Source of the DNA: Pandoraea eparura
Lineage (GTDB): Bacteria; Pseudomonadota; Gammaproteobacteria; Burkholderiales; Burkholderiaceae
NCBI RefSeq assembly: GCF_902459725.1
Contig: NZ_CABPSH010000010.1
Location: 1-64,000, forward strand
Direction: 5' to 3'
DNA length: 64,000 nucleotides
Shown piece after piece: positions 48,297 through 55,839 of the stretch. The number at the start of each line of letters is the position of its first letter. Within the stretch, counting starts at the first letter, position 1. A program made the position numbers and the translations under genes. The notes below the pieces were generated by a model, which was not told the origin of the DNA, ran no database searches, and saw only the letters and a program-made list of their open reading frames with translations.

Positions 48297-49028
48297 CTAG
48301 TTTCCGCCCGCAGGCCCCGAGCCTGAACGATAAATGACTTCGCCAGCTATCTTAAGATACTCCAGCTTGTCTGCTGGGATCTCCTTGTCTGGATACTTTG
48401 ACGAGTTGTATGAATGCAGCACCAGGCTGCCGCCGACCTGCTTAAACACCTGTTTGACAAGCGATTCGTCCTCGAAAATCACGGCGTAGACGCGCCCATC
48501 TCGGATGTTTGTCTTAGCGCTGTCGACCATCATCATGTCGCGATTGAAGAGATAGGGCTCCATGCTGTCGCCCCGAACGATACATAGCTTGCAGTCTTGT
48601 GGTCGCGAACCAATCTTGACGAAAAACCCCTTGTCGAACGGCAGCGCGCGCTTCTCACGGACCTCCCACTGAACCGTGCCGTCACCGGCCGAGAACCGGT
48701 AGTCGTAGCGATCTATCCAGACTCTATCGGGATCATCTGGAAGTTCGTCTCGAGTCTCCCAGACCAGAACATTTCCTTTATCCGCCGGAAGAAGTGGATT
48801 TGAGACTTGCGCGCCGGGGACGCTGAGTCCTTCATCGTCAGTCTCTCCCCGCAAATATTCTGGACTTGTCTGTAGGGCGCGCGCGAGCTCAATTATGAGT
48901 GCCGTCTCAGCGCCTTTTTCTATCTTCGCGATCATTGGCTGAGAGCATCCCACCATCTCAGCAAGCGAGCCTTGCGAGATACCCAGATATTTGCGCCGCG
49001 CGCGCACACGTGTAGCCATCGTTTCCAT
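48297..49028 (-). CDS. cI: LexA/CI-type phage repressor (S24)
   Basis: A 243-residue repressor expected to hold lysogeny. The N-terminal helix-turn-helix is LGISQGSLAEMVGCSQPMIAKIEKG (about 17-41). The C-terminal S24 domain has the catalytic Ser in RGDSMEPYLFNRD and Lys in ESLVKQVFKQV, so RecA-stimulated self-cleavage is likely. METMATRV at 49028 is the chosen start; MATRV three codons on is possible. It is divergent from a YdaS/Cro-like gene across a set of dyad operators. Confidence 0.9.
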   Translation of the reverse strand: METMATRVRARRKYLGISQGSLAEMVGCSQPMIAKIEKGAETALIIELARALQTSPEYLRGETDDEGLSVPGAQVSNPLLPADKGNVLVWETRDELPDDPDRVWIDRYDYRFSAGDGTVQWEVREKRALPFDKGFFVKIGSRPQDCKLCIVRGDSMEPYLFNRDMMMVDSAKTNIRDGRVYAVIFEDESLVKQVFKQVGGSLVLHSYNSSKYPDKEIPADKLEYLKIAGEVIYRSGSGPAGGN

Positions 49029-49036
49029 GCCACGAA

Positions 49037-49113
49037 GGGTATAACCGCGTTTATACCCAGTCAAAGAACTTTGGTTATTGACAATCATAACTTGAGTTAT
49101 ATAATCGGGTTAT
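49037..49113. promoter_or_regulatory. Immunity operators between cI and cro
   Basis: Sites of the ATAACNNNNGTTAT type: ATAAC-CGCG-TTTAT at 49041-49054 (nested in longer arms GGGTATAA/TTATACCC), AGAAC-TTTG-GTTAT at 49065-49078, a perfect ATAAC-TTGA-GTTAT at 49087-49100, and TATAA-TCGG-GTTAT at 49100-49113, which covers the cro start codon. Confidence 0.7.
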
Positions 49114-49465
49114 GGAAACCAAAACGCCCGAACAACTCGCTCTCGCCAAAGCCGTCGAAATCGTCGGAGGGCAGTCTGCACTTGCTCTGGCACTCCGCGA
49201 ATGGCATCCGACCATTCAGCAACCGCATGTTGCGAAATGGCTGAAGAGCCCGAACGGCTGCCCTGCGGACTATTGCCCTGACATCGAGCGCCTGACTAAA
49301 GGGCAAGTGACATGCGAACAGTTGCGACCTCGCGTCAACTGGGCGGTGTTGAGGCACACATTCACTCTCCGACGTTCCCGACGAAGCCTCGACGCCACGG
49401 AAGAGGGCGTCGGGGCGGAAGCAAGTAGTTGCGGGGCGGCGCTGATGACCGGGGGTGTCGGATGA
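49112..49465 (+). CDS. YdaS/Cro-like regulator
   Basis: A 117-residue protein. Residues 1-75 fit the YdaS/Cro family: VEIVGGQSALALALREW, QPHVAKWLKSPNGCPADYCP and DIERLTKGQVTCEQLRPRVNW. The tail is probably disordered. It is the first gene of the rightward early operon and overlaps an operator at its start codon. It likely opposes the repressor. Confidence 0.8.
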   Translation: METKTPEQLALAKAVEIVGGQSALALALREWHPTIQQPHVAKWLKSPNGCPADYCPDIERLTKGQVTCEQLRPRVNWAVLRHTFTLRRSRRSLDATEEGVGAEASSCGAALMTGGVG

Positions 49466-49524
49466 ACGGCGAATACACGATTCGCTTGCGAGTCGAGTCG
49501 GAGCGACTCGATAGCGCACTTCAA

Positions 49525-49746
49525 TCACTTGTCGAGCTTTCCCAAAGCTTTCCCGAGGTCGTCCATGGATTTCTTGATGGCTTGCTCGACTTTTCTGAAC
49601 TGGTCCGCATCCACAGCATTGACAGTCCCGCAGGCGCTGCAGGTGAGGCGCGGATCGCCTTTGATCCGTCTGATCGTCTCCTGAAATTTCTTGCCGCATC
49701 CGCTGCAAGGAATCTCGATGGTCTCGTTGTCGAAGTTGATGGTCAT
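49525..49746 (-). CDS. Zinc-ribbon phage protein (73 aa)
   Basis: MTINFDNETIEIPCSGCGKKF then LTCSACGTVNAVDADQFRKVEQA: two CxxC pairs 20 residues apart form a zinc ribbon, followed by a helix. It lies leftward inside the rightward early operon, so its RNA would be antisense to that operon. The 98-codon plus-strand frame over it is taken as a shadow. Confidence 0.72.
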   Translation of the reverse strand: MTINFDNETIEIPCSGCGKKFQETIRRIKGDPRLTCSACGTVNAVDADQFRKVEQAIKKSMDDLGKALGKLDK

Positions 49747-49902
49747 GAGCACTCCTAGATTGAGTGAACTGGTTGTGTGGAAACACCATTCTCGCATGAC
49801 GGTGAGTGCTCATCTTTATCTCGCAGGGCGTGTTGAACATGCCTTGCATCGTAGGGAATTCGGCGTGCAACAGCACGCAACTTAGATTGAGGGAGGTTGA
49901 AC

Positions 49903-50211
49903 ATGGCTGAACGGCCGAATATCGAGAAGGCCTTGCGTCTTCTTCTTGCGGGTGATGAGCGGAAAGCTGCGATGGAGGTTCTGAACTGGGACGCATCGCA
50001 GGTTTCGCGCTTTCTTTCGGGGCAAAACGGCATTCCCATCGACAAGATCGACCAGGTGATCAGCCTGACGGGCTTCGTGATGGTAACGCCGCGCTATCTG
50101 GAAGGGCTGGCGTCGATGGCCGAAACCGGCGTCGGCTGTCGCTGCGCGCGTGAGGGCGGCGGCGAGTGTGGATTTGAGCGGCGAATGAAAGTTATGCCGC
50201 GGGCTGCCTGA
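49903..50211 (+). CDS. cII: CII-like transcription activator
   Basis: A 102-residue protein resembling CII: IEKALRLLLAGDERKAAMEVLNWDASQVSRF is the helix-turn-helix segment, followed by GQNGIPIDKIDQVISLTG. GGGAGG precedes the ATG at 49903 by 6 bases. In lambda-type phages CII activates the repressor and integrase promoters. The tail has CRCAREGGGEC, unusual for CII. Confidence 0.72.
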   Translation: MAERPNIEKALRLLLAGDERKAAMEVLNWDASQVSRFLSGQNGIPIDKIDQVISLTGFVMVTPRYLEGLASMAETGVGCRCAREGGGECGFERRMKVMPRAA

Positions 50212-50298
50212 TTCAACGGCAGTCAACAGTTGGCAGTCGCAGTACATCAAAAAACGCTTCGGCGCCGTGAGGGTTCCGGGCAAGAAATACGGGCCAGA

Positions 50299-50547
50299 AT
50301 GGACATCTTCGTATCTCGCGACCTGATCGCGCGGCAGGCGTTTTCGGCCGCATGCCAAAAGCAATCCGGACGTGGTCCGGATCCGCAAAATCCCTATCCC
50401 TACGGGTCTGCGCCGCATGAATTGTGGTCGACGGAACTCGAGTCAGCTCTTCGCCGCATTCGTGGCCGATTTGCCGACGCTCGGCGCGGCCAGTTGGTGA
50501 GCGATGTGTATCCGTTTCGAAATGCCCCCAATCAGTGCGATTACTGA
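50299..50547 (+). CDS. Small phage protein, RMF-like motif
   Basis: An 82-residue protein with SAACQKQSGRGPDPQNPYPYGSA and a following W. The A...GR...NPY...W spacing recalls the ribosome modulation factor family, including small phage proteins of that type, but the match is weak. The ribosome site before 50299 is poor, so the start may differ. Confidence 0.45.
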   Translation: MDIFVSRDLIARQAFSAACQKQSGRGPDPQNPYPYGSAPHELWSTELESALRRIRGRFADARRGQLVSDVYPFRNAPNQCDY

Positions 50548-50557
50548 GGAGCGAGCG

Positions 50558-50821
50558 ATGAGTTTCCATCGAGTTAATCAAGCGTGGGGCGTCGAGCTGC
50601 GCCACACAGAGAAGATCGTGCTACTTGCACTGAGCCACCACGCAGTTATGTCGACCGGTGAGTCGTCGCCCAAGATCAGTCGCCTGGCGCGTGATTGCGG
50701 CATGTCCGAGTCCGCCGTGCGCGATTCGATCAAGTCGTTGGAAGCTGCGGGGCACATCGTGACAATGCCGATCCGCCGCGGCGTGACGCAGTTCCGCGTG
50801 AATGTCGGGGGTGAGCAGTGA
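50558..50821 (+). CDS. Helix-turn-helix phage replication-type protein (87 aa)
   Basis: A winged-helix protein: HTEKIVLLALSHHAVMSTGES, SPKISRLARDCGMSESAVRDSIKSLEAAGHI. It is a stand-alone version of the N-terminal domain found in phage replication initiators. It overlaps the next initiator-like gene by 4 bases (GTGA). Confidence 0.7.
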   Translation: MSFHRVNQAWGVELRHTEKIVLLALSHHAVMSTGESSPKISRLARDCGMSESAVRDSIKSLEAAGHIVTMPIRRGVTQFRVNVGGEQ

Positions 50822-51792
50822 GCACGGTCATCATGTCCCAGTGTTGGCCGCTTGCCGGTATGACGATCGCGCAGAAGGCAGTACTGATCTCGCTGGCGGA
50901 CAACGCCAACGACCAGGGCGTCTGCTGGCCGTCGATCCCGACGATCGCCGCCCGTGTCTGCGCATCCGAGCGCGCTGTACAGAACGCCATCAAGTGGCTG
51001 GAGTCGGCCGGTATCGTCTCAGCGAATCGTTCGAACGGCCGCCATACCAGCTACACGCTAACCCCCGCAGCATATTCACCCCCGCAGGAAATTCACCCCC
51101 GCACCAAATGCACCGGCGAAGGAAATGCACCGGCGCAGCAAATGCACCACACCCCCGCAGGAGATGCGGGGGACCCCCGCAGCAAATGCGCCACACCCCC
51201 GCACCATGTGCCGTCTAACCGTAAAGAACCATCAGTTAACCGTAAAGGAACCGTCAAGGGGGCGCGCGCTTCGCGGCGCGTCGAATCGACGATCAATCTT
51301 CCCGACTGGTTGCCTGAGGAAGCCTGGGCGAATTGGGTGGCCTACCGCCGCAAAGGCAAGGCACCGTTCACGGATCACGCCGTGACACTCTCGATCGAGG
51401 CGCTCGGCACATTGCGGGCTGCTGGCTATGAGCCAGTCGCTGTGATCAACCAAAGCATTCTGCGTGGCTGGACTGGATTGTTTCCGGTCAAGGACGCTGG
51501 GAGCCCAGCGGAGCAGGGCGGCACAACGGCCGGTGCCGGCGCGATTTGGTGGGATTCGGCCTCCGGTATCGAAGCGAAGGGAGCAGAGCTGAAGGTTGAG
51601 CGCCGACCGGAATGGAACGGACTCACCTACAAGATGCATGTCTTCCGCGCAGCAGGCCCCGGTGCGTGGATTGAGTCGGAGCTGGCGAAGGCGCAGAAGG
51701 CGAACCCGAACGAGTACGAGCGCGCATTCGCGTTCTTCCATGGGGTGTCGGCCACCAAGTTCGAGGAACTGAAGAAGCGCGCCGCGCCGTGA
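50818..51792 (+). CDS. Phage replication initiator (O-like) with internal iterons
   Basis: A 324-residue protein. Residues 10-80 are a winged helix (AQKAVLISLADNANDQGVCWPSIPTIAARV, SERAVQNAIKWLESAGIV). Residues 80-132 are a low-complexity linker encoded by 17-bp DNA repeats. The C-terminal domain starts LPDWLPEEAWANWVAYRRKGKAPFTDHAV. As in lambda O, the repeats inside the gene are the likely replication origin. Starts with GTG at 50818. Confidence 0.8.
   Translation: MSTVIMSQCWPLAGMTIAQKAVLISLADNANDQGVCWPSIPTIAARVCASERAVQNAIKWLESAGIVSANRSNGRHTSYTLTPAAYSPPQEIHPRTKCTGEGNAPAQQMHHTPAGDAGDPRSKCATPPHHVPSNRKEPSVNRKGTVKGARASRRVESTINLPDWLPEEAWANWVAYRRKGKAPFTDHAVTLSIEALGTLRAAGYEPVAVINQSILRGWTGLFPVKDAGSPAEQGGTTAGAGAIWWDSASGIEAKGAELKVERRPEWNGLTYKMHVFRAAGPGAWIESELAKAQKANPNEYERAFAFFHGVSATKFEELKKRAAP
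51061..51211 (+). repeat. Eight 17-bp iterons, putative phage replication origin
   Basis: Consensus ACCCCCGCAGCAAATGC. Five copies are contiguous (51061-51145, period 17). Three more start at 51151, 51173 and 51195, separated by 5-base spacers (period 22). Since 17 is not a multiple of 3, the repeats conserve DNA rather than protein sequence. Confidence 0.8.
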
Positions 51793-52091
51793 TGGACCCG
51801 AATGAATGCTGGCGGCACTTCGAAGAAGCGGCAAGGGCGGCGCTGGCTGGGCTTGGCAGTGTGCCTCGCGCCTACCTCGCAGCAGTTCGGCGGCAGGTGA
51901 GGTTCGAGATCGCCCCGCCGGTCGTGATCCAAGGCCGGAAGCGGCCGGCACGCTACTACGTGGCCGACTTTGTCTACCAGCGGAGCAGTGAGGAGGTCAT
52001 CGAGGACGTGAAAGGGCACCTGACGGCGGAATACCGGCTCAAGCGGCACCTGATGGCCGCCAAAGGCTTGACGATTACGGAGGTCAAATGA
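51792..52091 (+). CDS. DUF1064 protein
   Basis: A 99-residue protein with RYYVADFVYQRSSEEVIEDVKG and AEYRLKRHLMAAKGLTITEV, matching DUF1064, a phage family with a D...E-x-K arrangement like small endonucleases. The start may also be the GTG three bases earlier. It overlaps the initiator stop and the next gene. Confidence 0.82.
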   Translation: MDPNECWRHFEEAARAALAGLGSVPRAYLAAVRRQVRFEIAPPVVIQGRKRPARYYVADFVYQRSSEEVIEDVKGHLTAEYRLKRHLMAAKGLTITEVK

Positions 52092-52405
52092 AGCGCGAAA
52101 TTCTGGAAAGCATGGACAAGGGCTTTTGGTACAGCTACCAGACGCTGGCGTCGGTCACTGGGTTTGACACCGCGTCGATCAATCGAGCATGTCGTGCCCT
52201 TGCGGCCGAGAAGGTCGTGGAAATCGAGATTATCGGCAAGAAGTCGCGCGTGAGGCTTCTGATGAATCGGCCGGCGCTGAAAGTGAGTTCGTATCCGAGC
52301 GTTCCCTCAGTGGCAACCGTCCCGTACCAGCCGCGCTGGACGCCGATGCAGACGTATGACCGCGACGTGCTGGCCCACCAGGCGCTGTGTGAGGAGCTTC
52401 GATGA
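52088..52405 (+). CDS. Hypothetical phage protein with winged helix (105 aa)
   Basis: Residues 5-60 look like a winged helix (FWYSYQTLASVTGFDTASINRACRALAAE). The remainder is probably unstructured. Four-base overlaps on both sides place it in the early operon. No family recognised. Confidence 0.6.
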   Translation: MKREILESMDKGFWYSYQTLASVTGFDTASINRACRALAAEKVVEIEIIGKKSRVRLLMNRPALKVSSYPSVPSVATVPYQPRWTPMQTYDRDVLAHQALCEELR

Positions 52406-52878
52406 GCCGCACTAAGCATCCTCGTCGGCGGTATGACCCCAATCGCTTGATCAGACGCGCGGCTGAAAGCTTGGACCGTAAGTCCGCCGCGCTCCCGCTG
52501 GATCAGTCCCAGACGACTGACATTGGGCTCACATATCACCTGTCGCTTGACGCTATCAAGGGCGGATACGCGACTGAGGAGATATGGAGCAATCTCGCGT
52601 GCTCGGTGAATATCGCCCTGATCCTCGCCGAGCAAGGCACGGAAGAGGCTCGCATTGAAGACATCAAGCGAGCACAGGACGCGCTCATGAGAGCGAAAGC
52701 CCGCAGCGAGCGGTTCGGCACTTGGGGATTGGACGGCGACGGGATCCGCGATTTGCAGATGGCGCTCACAGTGCATGACTCTCAGATGAAAACGGCGCCC
52801 AAGGCGCAGGTTCGGGTGGCGATCAACGAAATGCATCGCCGGATGGCTGCTGGTGATTTCCTAGAGATCCAGCGATGA
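52402..52878 (+). CDS. Hypothetical phage protein (158 aa)
   Basis: A basic start (SRTKHPRRRYDPNRLIRRA) followed by a helical domain (TYHLSLDAIKGGYATEEIWSNLACSVNIALILAEQ). Similar proteins occur in early regions of Burkholderia-type phages. Function unknown; coupled to both neighbours. Confidence 0.6.
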   Translation: MSRTKHPRRRYDPNRLIRRAAESLDRKSAALPLDQSQTTDIGLTYHLSLDAIKGGYATEEIWSNLACSVNIALILAEQGTEEARIEDIKRAQDALMRAKARSERFGTWGLDGDGIRDLQMALTVHDSQMKTAPKAQVRVAINEMHRRMAAGDFLEIQR

Positions 52879-53300
52879 AGCGCAGCAAGCCCATGAAGCG
52901 CACCGGCTTCAAGCGCAGCACGCCGGCGGCGCTGAGCCCATTCAGCGGCAAGGCGGCGCTTCACGGCACGACGTTCAAGAGAAAAGCCCAGAAGAAGCGC
53001 GCAGGGCATGACAAGCGGATGCTGACCGCGTGCCGCGGCGAGCGCTGTTACCTGCGAGTGCCCGGCGTCTGCCTGCTGACGCCCGAGACAGTTGTGCCGT
53101 GTCATTCGAACGAGCAGCAACACGGGAAAGGCATGGGGATCAAGGCACGTGATGAATTTACCGTACCGGGATGTTTCGCGTGCCACGCGTGGCTCGATCA
53201 TGGATCTGCGCCCCGCGAACAGAAATTCAGTGTCTGGCGCGCAGGCTACCGAGAATGGCAGCCGGTGCGTGCAGTAAAGCTTTCAATCGAGGTGGTGTGA
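52875..53300 (+). CDS. DUF1364 (putative HNH-like nuclease) protein
   Basis: A 141-residue protein with a very basic N-terminus and CYLRVPGVC, VVPCHSNEQQHGKGMGIKA, then GCFACHAWLDHGS. These Cys and His positions match DUF1364, phage proteins with a zinc-bound HNH-like site usually found near recombination or packaging genes. Confidence 0.75.
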   Translation: MKRSKPMKRTGFKRSTPAALSPFSGKAALHGTTFKRKAQKKRAGHDKRMLTACRGERCYLRVPGVCLLTPETVVPCHSNEQQHGKGMGIKARDEFTVPGCFACHAWLDHGSAPREQKFSVWRAGYREWQPVRAVKLSIEVV

Positions 53301-53494
53301 TGGCGGCGCTTCCATCGAGGATGTACCAAGATCCGGCGATCGTATTGGAACAAGAGGAAAACAGGACGTGCAAGGGGTGCATTCACAAGCTAAAACTATG
53401 GGGCTTGGAGTATTGCGCGAAAGACCAAACAAAGCCGGGGGCGAGGTATATGCGCCGGTGCGCGTTCTACAACGATGGGAGATCCAAGGAATGA
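53300..53494 (+). CDS. Cys-rich small phage protein (64 aa)
   Basis: CKGCIHKLKLWGLEYC and a later RRCAFYN give four Cys in a likely zinc site. The start shares its A with the previous stop and its end overlaps the next gene. No family recognised. Confidence 0.6.
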   Translation: MAALPSRMYQDPAIVLEQEENRTCKGCIHKLKLWGLEYCAKDQTKPGARYMRRCAFYNDGRSKE

Positions 53495-53868
53495 GCGTTC
53501 CCAAATGGGTAGAAAGTGAGATCAGGAACTGGGTACGGTGGTGCCAGGCGGGTACTCTCCCACACCCGATGCCTCCGGATCACTGTCAGTCGATCGAGTG
53601 TCGCTATGTGGGAGCGGAAGCGTTTTGCGAGCAAGAAGATAGGCTCGAACCGATTTTCGAAGAGCGTGCTCAGGTCGTACAGCGTGTATATGACGCAATG
53701 CCCTATATCGAGCGCAAGGTGATGCAGGCCGAATATCTCTCGCCGTGGAGGTATGACCGGATCCACAAGGGGGTGGCCGGGGCCGCGCGAAAGATTGGAG
53801 TGTCTGTTTCCGGCTACGAGAGCGTGCTGGAGATTGGGCGAAAAAAAGTGAGGAGGGCATTCTCTTGA
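53491..53868 (+). CDS. Possible late-gene regulator (Q-type position)
   Basis: A 125-residue protein, WVESEIRNWVRWCQAGTLPHP at the start and AARKIGVSVSGYESVLEIGRKKVRRAF at the end, the latter resembling a sigma region 4-type helix-turn-helix. Size, location just before the late genes and the C-terminal motif fit an antiterminator or RinA-like activator. The assignment is inferred from context. Confidence 0.55.
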   Translation: MSVPKWVESEIRNWVRWCQAGTLPHPMPPDHCQSIECRYVGAEAFCEQEDRLEPIFEERAQVVQRVYDAMPYIERKVMQAEYLSPWRYDRIHKGVAGAARKIGVSVSGYESVLEIGRKKVRRAFS

Positions 53869-54095
53869 AATACTCGCGCGAAGTCATGGAGTGCATGGCA
53901 CATCACCCGGGCCGTTGGTTTCCAATGAATGAGCTGGTTAATTACGTTCGAAGTAGAGCGCCTGGATCGCAGCGCTCTGCCGTGCATCGCGGCGTTTTGA
54001 GGGTGCTGCATGCTCTCCATGAATGTGGGTCTATATCGATTCGCGCGCCTCATTGTGATCGCGGCGCTGGCGCTCTATACAAGTGGCGAAGATAA
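53865..54095 (+). CDS. Small winged-helix phage protein (76 aa)
   Basis: TTG start at 53865 after GAGGAGGGC, overlapping the previous stop. EVMECMAHHPGRWFPMNELVNYV and RGVLRVLHALHECGSI look like a compact winged helix. It is the last gene before the structured non-coding region. Confidence 0.6.
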   Translation: MKYSREVMECMAHHPGRWFPMNELVNYVRSRAPGSQRSAVHRGVLRVLHALHECGSISIRAPHCDRGAGALYKWRR

Positions 54096-54165
54096 AAGTG
54101 CGACACGCAGTCTTTGAAAAGCGCGACAGGATGTGAGACATTTGCTCCGGGACAGTGCGTCCAAC

Positions 54166-54203
54166 AAAACCCGCCAGGTAAAAGCCTGCGGGTTTTTTCT
54201 TTT
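54166..54203 (+). terminator. Terminator in the late leader
   Basis: AAAACCCG, a bulged C, CAGG, loop TAAAAG, CCTG, CGGGTTTT and a T-rich tail. Confidence 0.75.
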
Positions 54204-54378
54204 GTGCGTTCTCATCAAACCCGCAGACTGCCGGCGAGGCTGGCTAAGCGCGCCCAAGCGACGAACGGGTTGGCGGGTTTGATGAGGGCGAAGTAACCGG
54301 TCGCATATTGAGTGGTGCGGATCGATCGCAGTAGCCATCAACTTGTCTCCTCCAGCGACCGTCTGTCGATGGATTCGC

Positions 54379-54407
54379 CTGGCAGCGTGCCAGGCTTTCT
54401 TATTTTG
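54379..54407 (+). terminator. Terminator just before the first late gene
   Basis: CCTGGCA, GCG, TGCCAGG followed by CTTTCTTATTTT, ending 8 bases before the ATG at 54415. It would block the late genes unless transcription is antiterminated. Confidence 0.7.
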
Positions 54408-54414
54408 TTCGAGC

Positions 54415-55101
54415 ATGGACTTCGCGATTAGCGTATCGCAGGATCTGAAGGCGCTTACGAAGTCGCTGTCACAGCTCGAAAAGCAGCAACTGCCGTTCGC
54501 AATAGCTCAGACATTGACAGCGGTCGCAAAGATCGCTCAAGTCGAAGAGAAGGCAGCAATGCCTGAGGTTTTCGATCGACCGACGCCATTCACTGTCAAT
54601 TCTGTTGCAGTCAAGGGCGCGCGAAAGAGTGACCTAGAAGCCCGCGTATTTATCAAGGACATCGCTGCAGCGTATCTTGAACCGTACGAGTTCGGCGGCA
54701 ATCACAAGCTCATCGGGCGTGGTAAGACGTGGCTCAACCCGAAAGACAGGGCACTCCTCAACCAGTACGGCAACTTCAACAAATCGACCCTTCAGCGTTT
54801 GGAGGCGAGGCCCGATGTGTTCGTCGGCACAATCAAGACCAAAAGAGGTGAGCAGATCGGCGGCGTGTGGCAGCGGCCGCAAAACGCGAAGGTCGTCCGG
54901 CGAGCAGGTAAGCGCGGTGTCGCCGTACGAGGAGCAAACACTACGGGACATCTGAAGTTGTTGATCCGATTCGGCGATGGGATGCCGGTCAGGCGTCATC
55001 TGGAGTTTGGTGAGCGGGCCTTCGAGGTGGTCGATGCGAACTTCGCGCGAGAGTTCGACAAAGCGATGGCAAAGGCACTTGCGACTGCGAAACTAGGGTG
55101 A
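54415..55101 (+). CDS. Putative virion morphogenesis protein (minor tail Z-like)
   Basis: A 228-residue protein. LTKSLSQLEKQQLPFAIAQTLTAVAKIAQ followed by MPEVFDRPTPFTVNSV is a block seen in siphovirus structural proteins, loosely like lambda gpZ. The middle is basic and glycine-rich. It precedes the small terminase, an unusual place for a tail gene, so the assignment is tentative. Confidence 0.5.
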   Translation: MDFAISVSQDLKALTKSLSQLEKQQLPFAIAQTLTAVAKIAQVEEKAAMPEVFDRPTPFTVNSVAVKGARKSDLEARVFIKDIAAAYLEPYEFGGNHKLIGRGKTWLNPKDRALLNQYGNFNKSTLQRLEARPDVFVGTIKTKRGEQIGGVWQRPQNAKVVRRAGKRGVAVRGANTTGHLKLLIRFGDGMPVRRHLEFGERAFEVVDANFAREFDKAMAKALATAKLG

Positions 55102-55260
55102 CCATCCGTCGACGCACTGATTTGGTGCGCAGCGAGGGGGCTGCACCCATCATGCAGGCGGGTCCTTCCCGCCCTTCCGAGCACGCGGGCACTGCGCTCG
55201 TGCGATCTTCGGCTAGCTACAAACTTTCCAAATTTGGGTAACAGGTAACAGAACTGAGCG
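55102..55260 (+). other. Candidate cos/packaging region
   Basis: In lambda-type phages cos lies just before the small terminase gene. This 159-base gap contains a GC-rich dyad GGCGGG/CCCGCC (55157-55173) and no gene. The cleavage site cannot be located by eye. Confidence 0.3.
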
Positions 55261-55839
55261 ATGAATCAAAGCGAGTACGCAGCACGCCACAGCGTCAGTC
55301 GGAAGACGGTCACGAAGTGGAAGGAGCGCGGCTGGCTTGTGTTTGACGGCGATTCGATCAATGTCGAAGAGTCCGACAAATTGCTCAAGCGCTATCGTCG
55401 CGACGGCGCTCCGGCTGTTACCCCTTCTGTTACCCAGGAGCGCAAGGGTAACAAGCGCAAAACTGTTACCCAGGCGGCGGCCGAGGTAACGCTCGGTGCA
55501 GGAGAGAGCGCCGACGAAGCAGCCGAACGCATCCTGACTGGCAATGTTCAGTTGCTGGACTTCGATGAGGCGCGCTGCTTCAAAGAGAATTATCTCGGGC
55601 TGAAGGCTCAGCTCGAATATGACCGGGATTCCGGTCAGGTGGTGGACGTGGCCGAGGTGGCGAAAGCCGTCGGGAACGAATACGCCAAGGTCAGAACCCG
55701 CCTGCTGTCCATTCCCGCGGAACAGGCGCCGCGTCTTCATCGCTGCAAGACGCCGGCCGAACTACAGGACATGCTGCAGGAGGTCATCACAGAAGCACTC
55801 GAAGAGCTAACCCGTGACGGAGCAGGCAACCAAACATAG
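55261..55839 (+). CDS. Terminase small subunit (Nu1-like)
   Basis: A 192-residue DNA-recognition subunit. The N-terminal winged helix MNQSEYAARHSVSRKTVTKWKERGWL is the Nu1-type domain, and the C-terminal helices (EVAKAVGNEYAKVRTRLLSIPAEQAPRL) contact the large subunit. It overlaps the large terminase gene by 26 bases. Confidence 0.85.
   Translation: MNQSEYAARHSVSRKTVTKWKERGWLVFDGDSINVEESDKLLKRYRRDGAPAVTPSVTQERKGNKRKTVTQAAAEVTLGAGESADEAAERILTGNVQLLDFDEARCFKENYLGLKAQLEYDRDSGQVVDVAEVAKAVGNEYAKVRTRLLSIPAEQAPRLHRCKTPAELQDMLQEVITEALEELTRDGAGNQT

Larger units (their letters stand above)
54096..54414 (+). promoter_or_regulatory. Structured leader before the late genes
   Basis: These 319 bases have no gene. 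They hold a terminator with a bulged stem (AAAACCCG/CGGGTTTT, 54166-54203), a distant pair of perfect 14-bp arms CTCATCAAACCCGC (54211-54224) and GCGGGTTTGATGAG (54273-54286), and a second terminator before the first late gene. This is where a late promoter and antitermination site are expected. Confidence 0.6.

Noticed and set aside
49462-49758. Plus-strand frame overlapping the Cro-like stop by ATGA
   Set aside because: It runs antisense to the zinc-ribbon gene, whose CxxC motifs are unmistakable. The stop-start overlap alone is weak support.
54096-55260. Holin/endolysin genes before the terminase
   Set aside because: No frame here has a holin or lysozyme pattern; the lysis genes are probably beyond the window.
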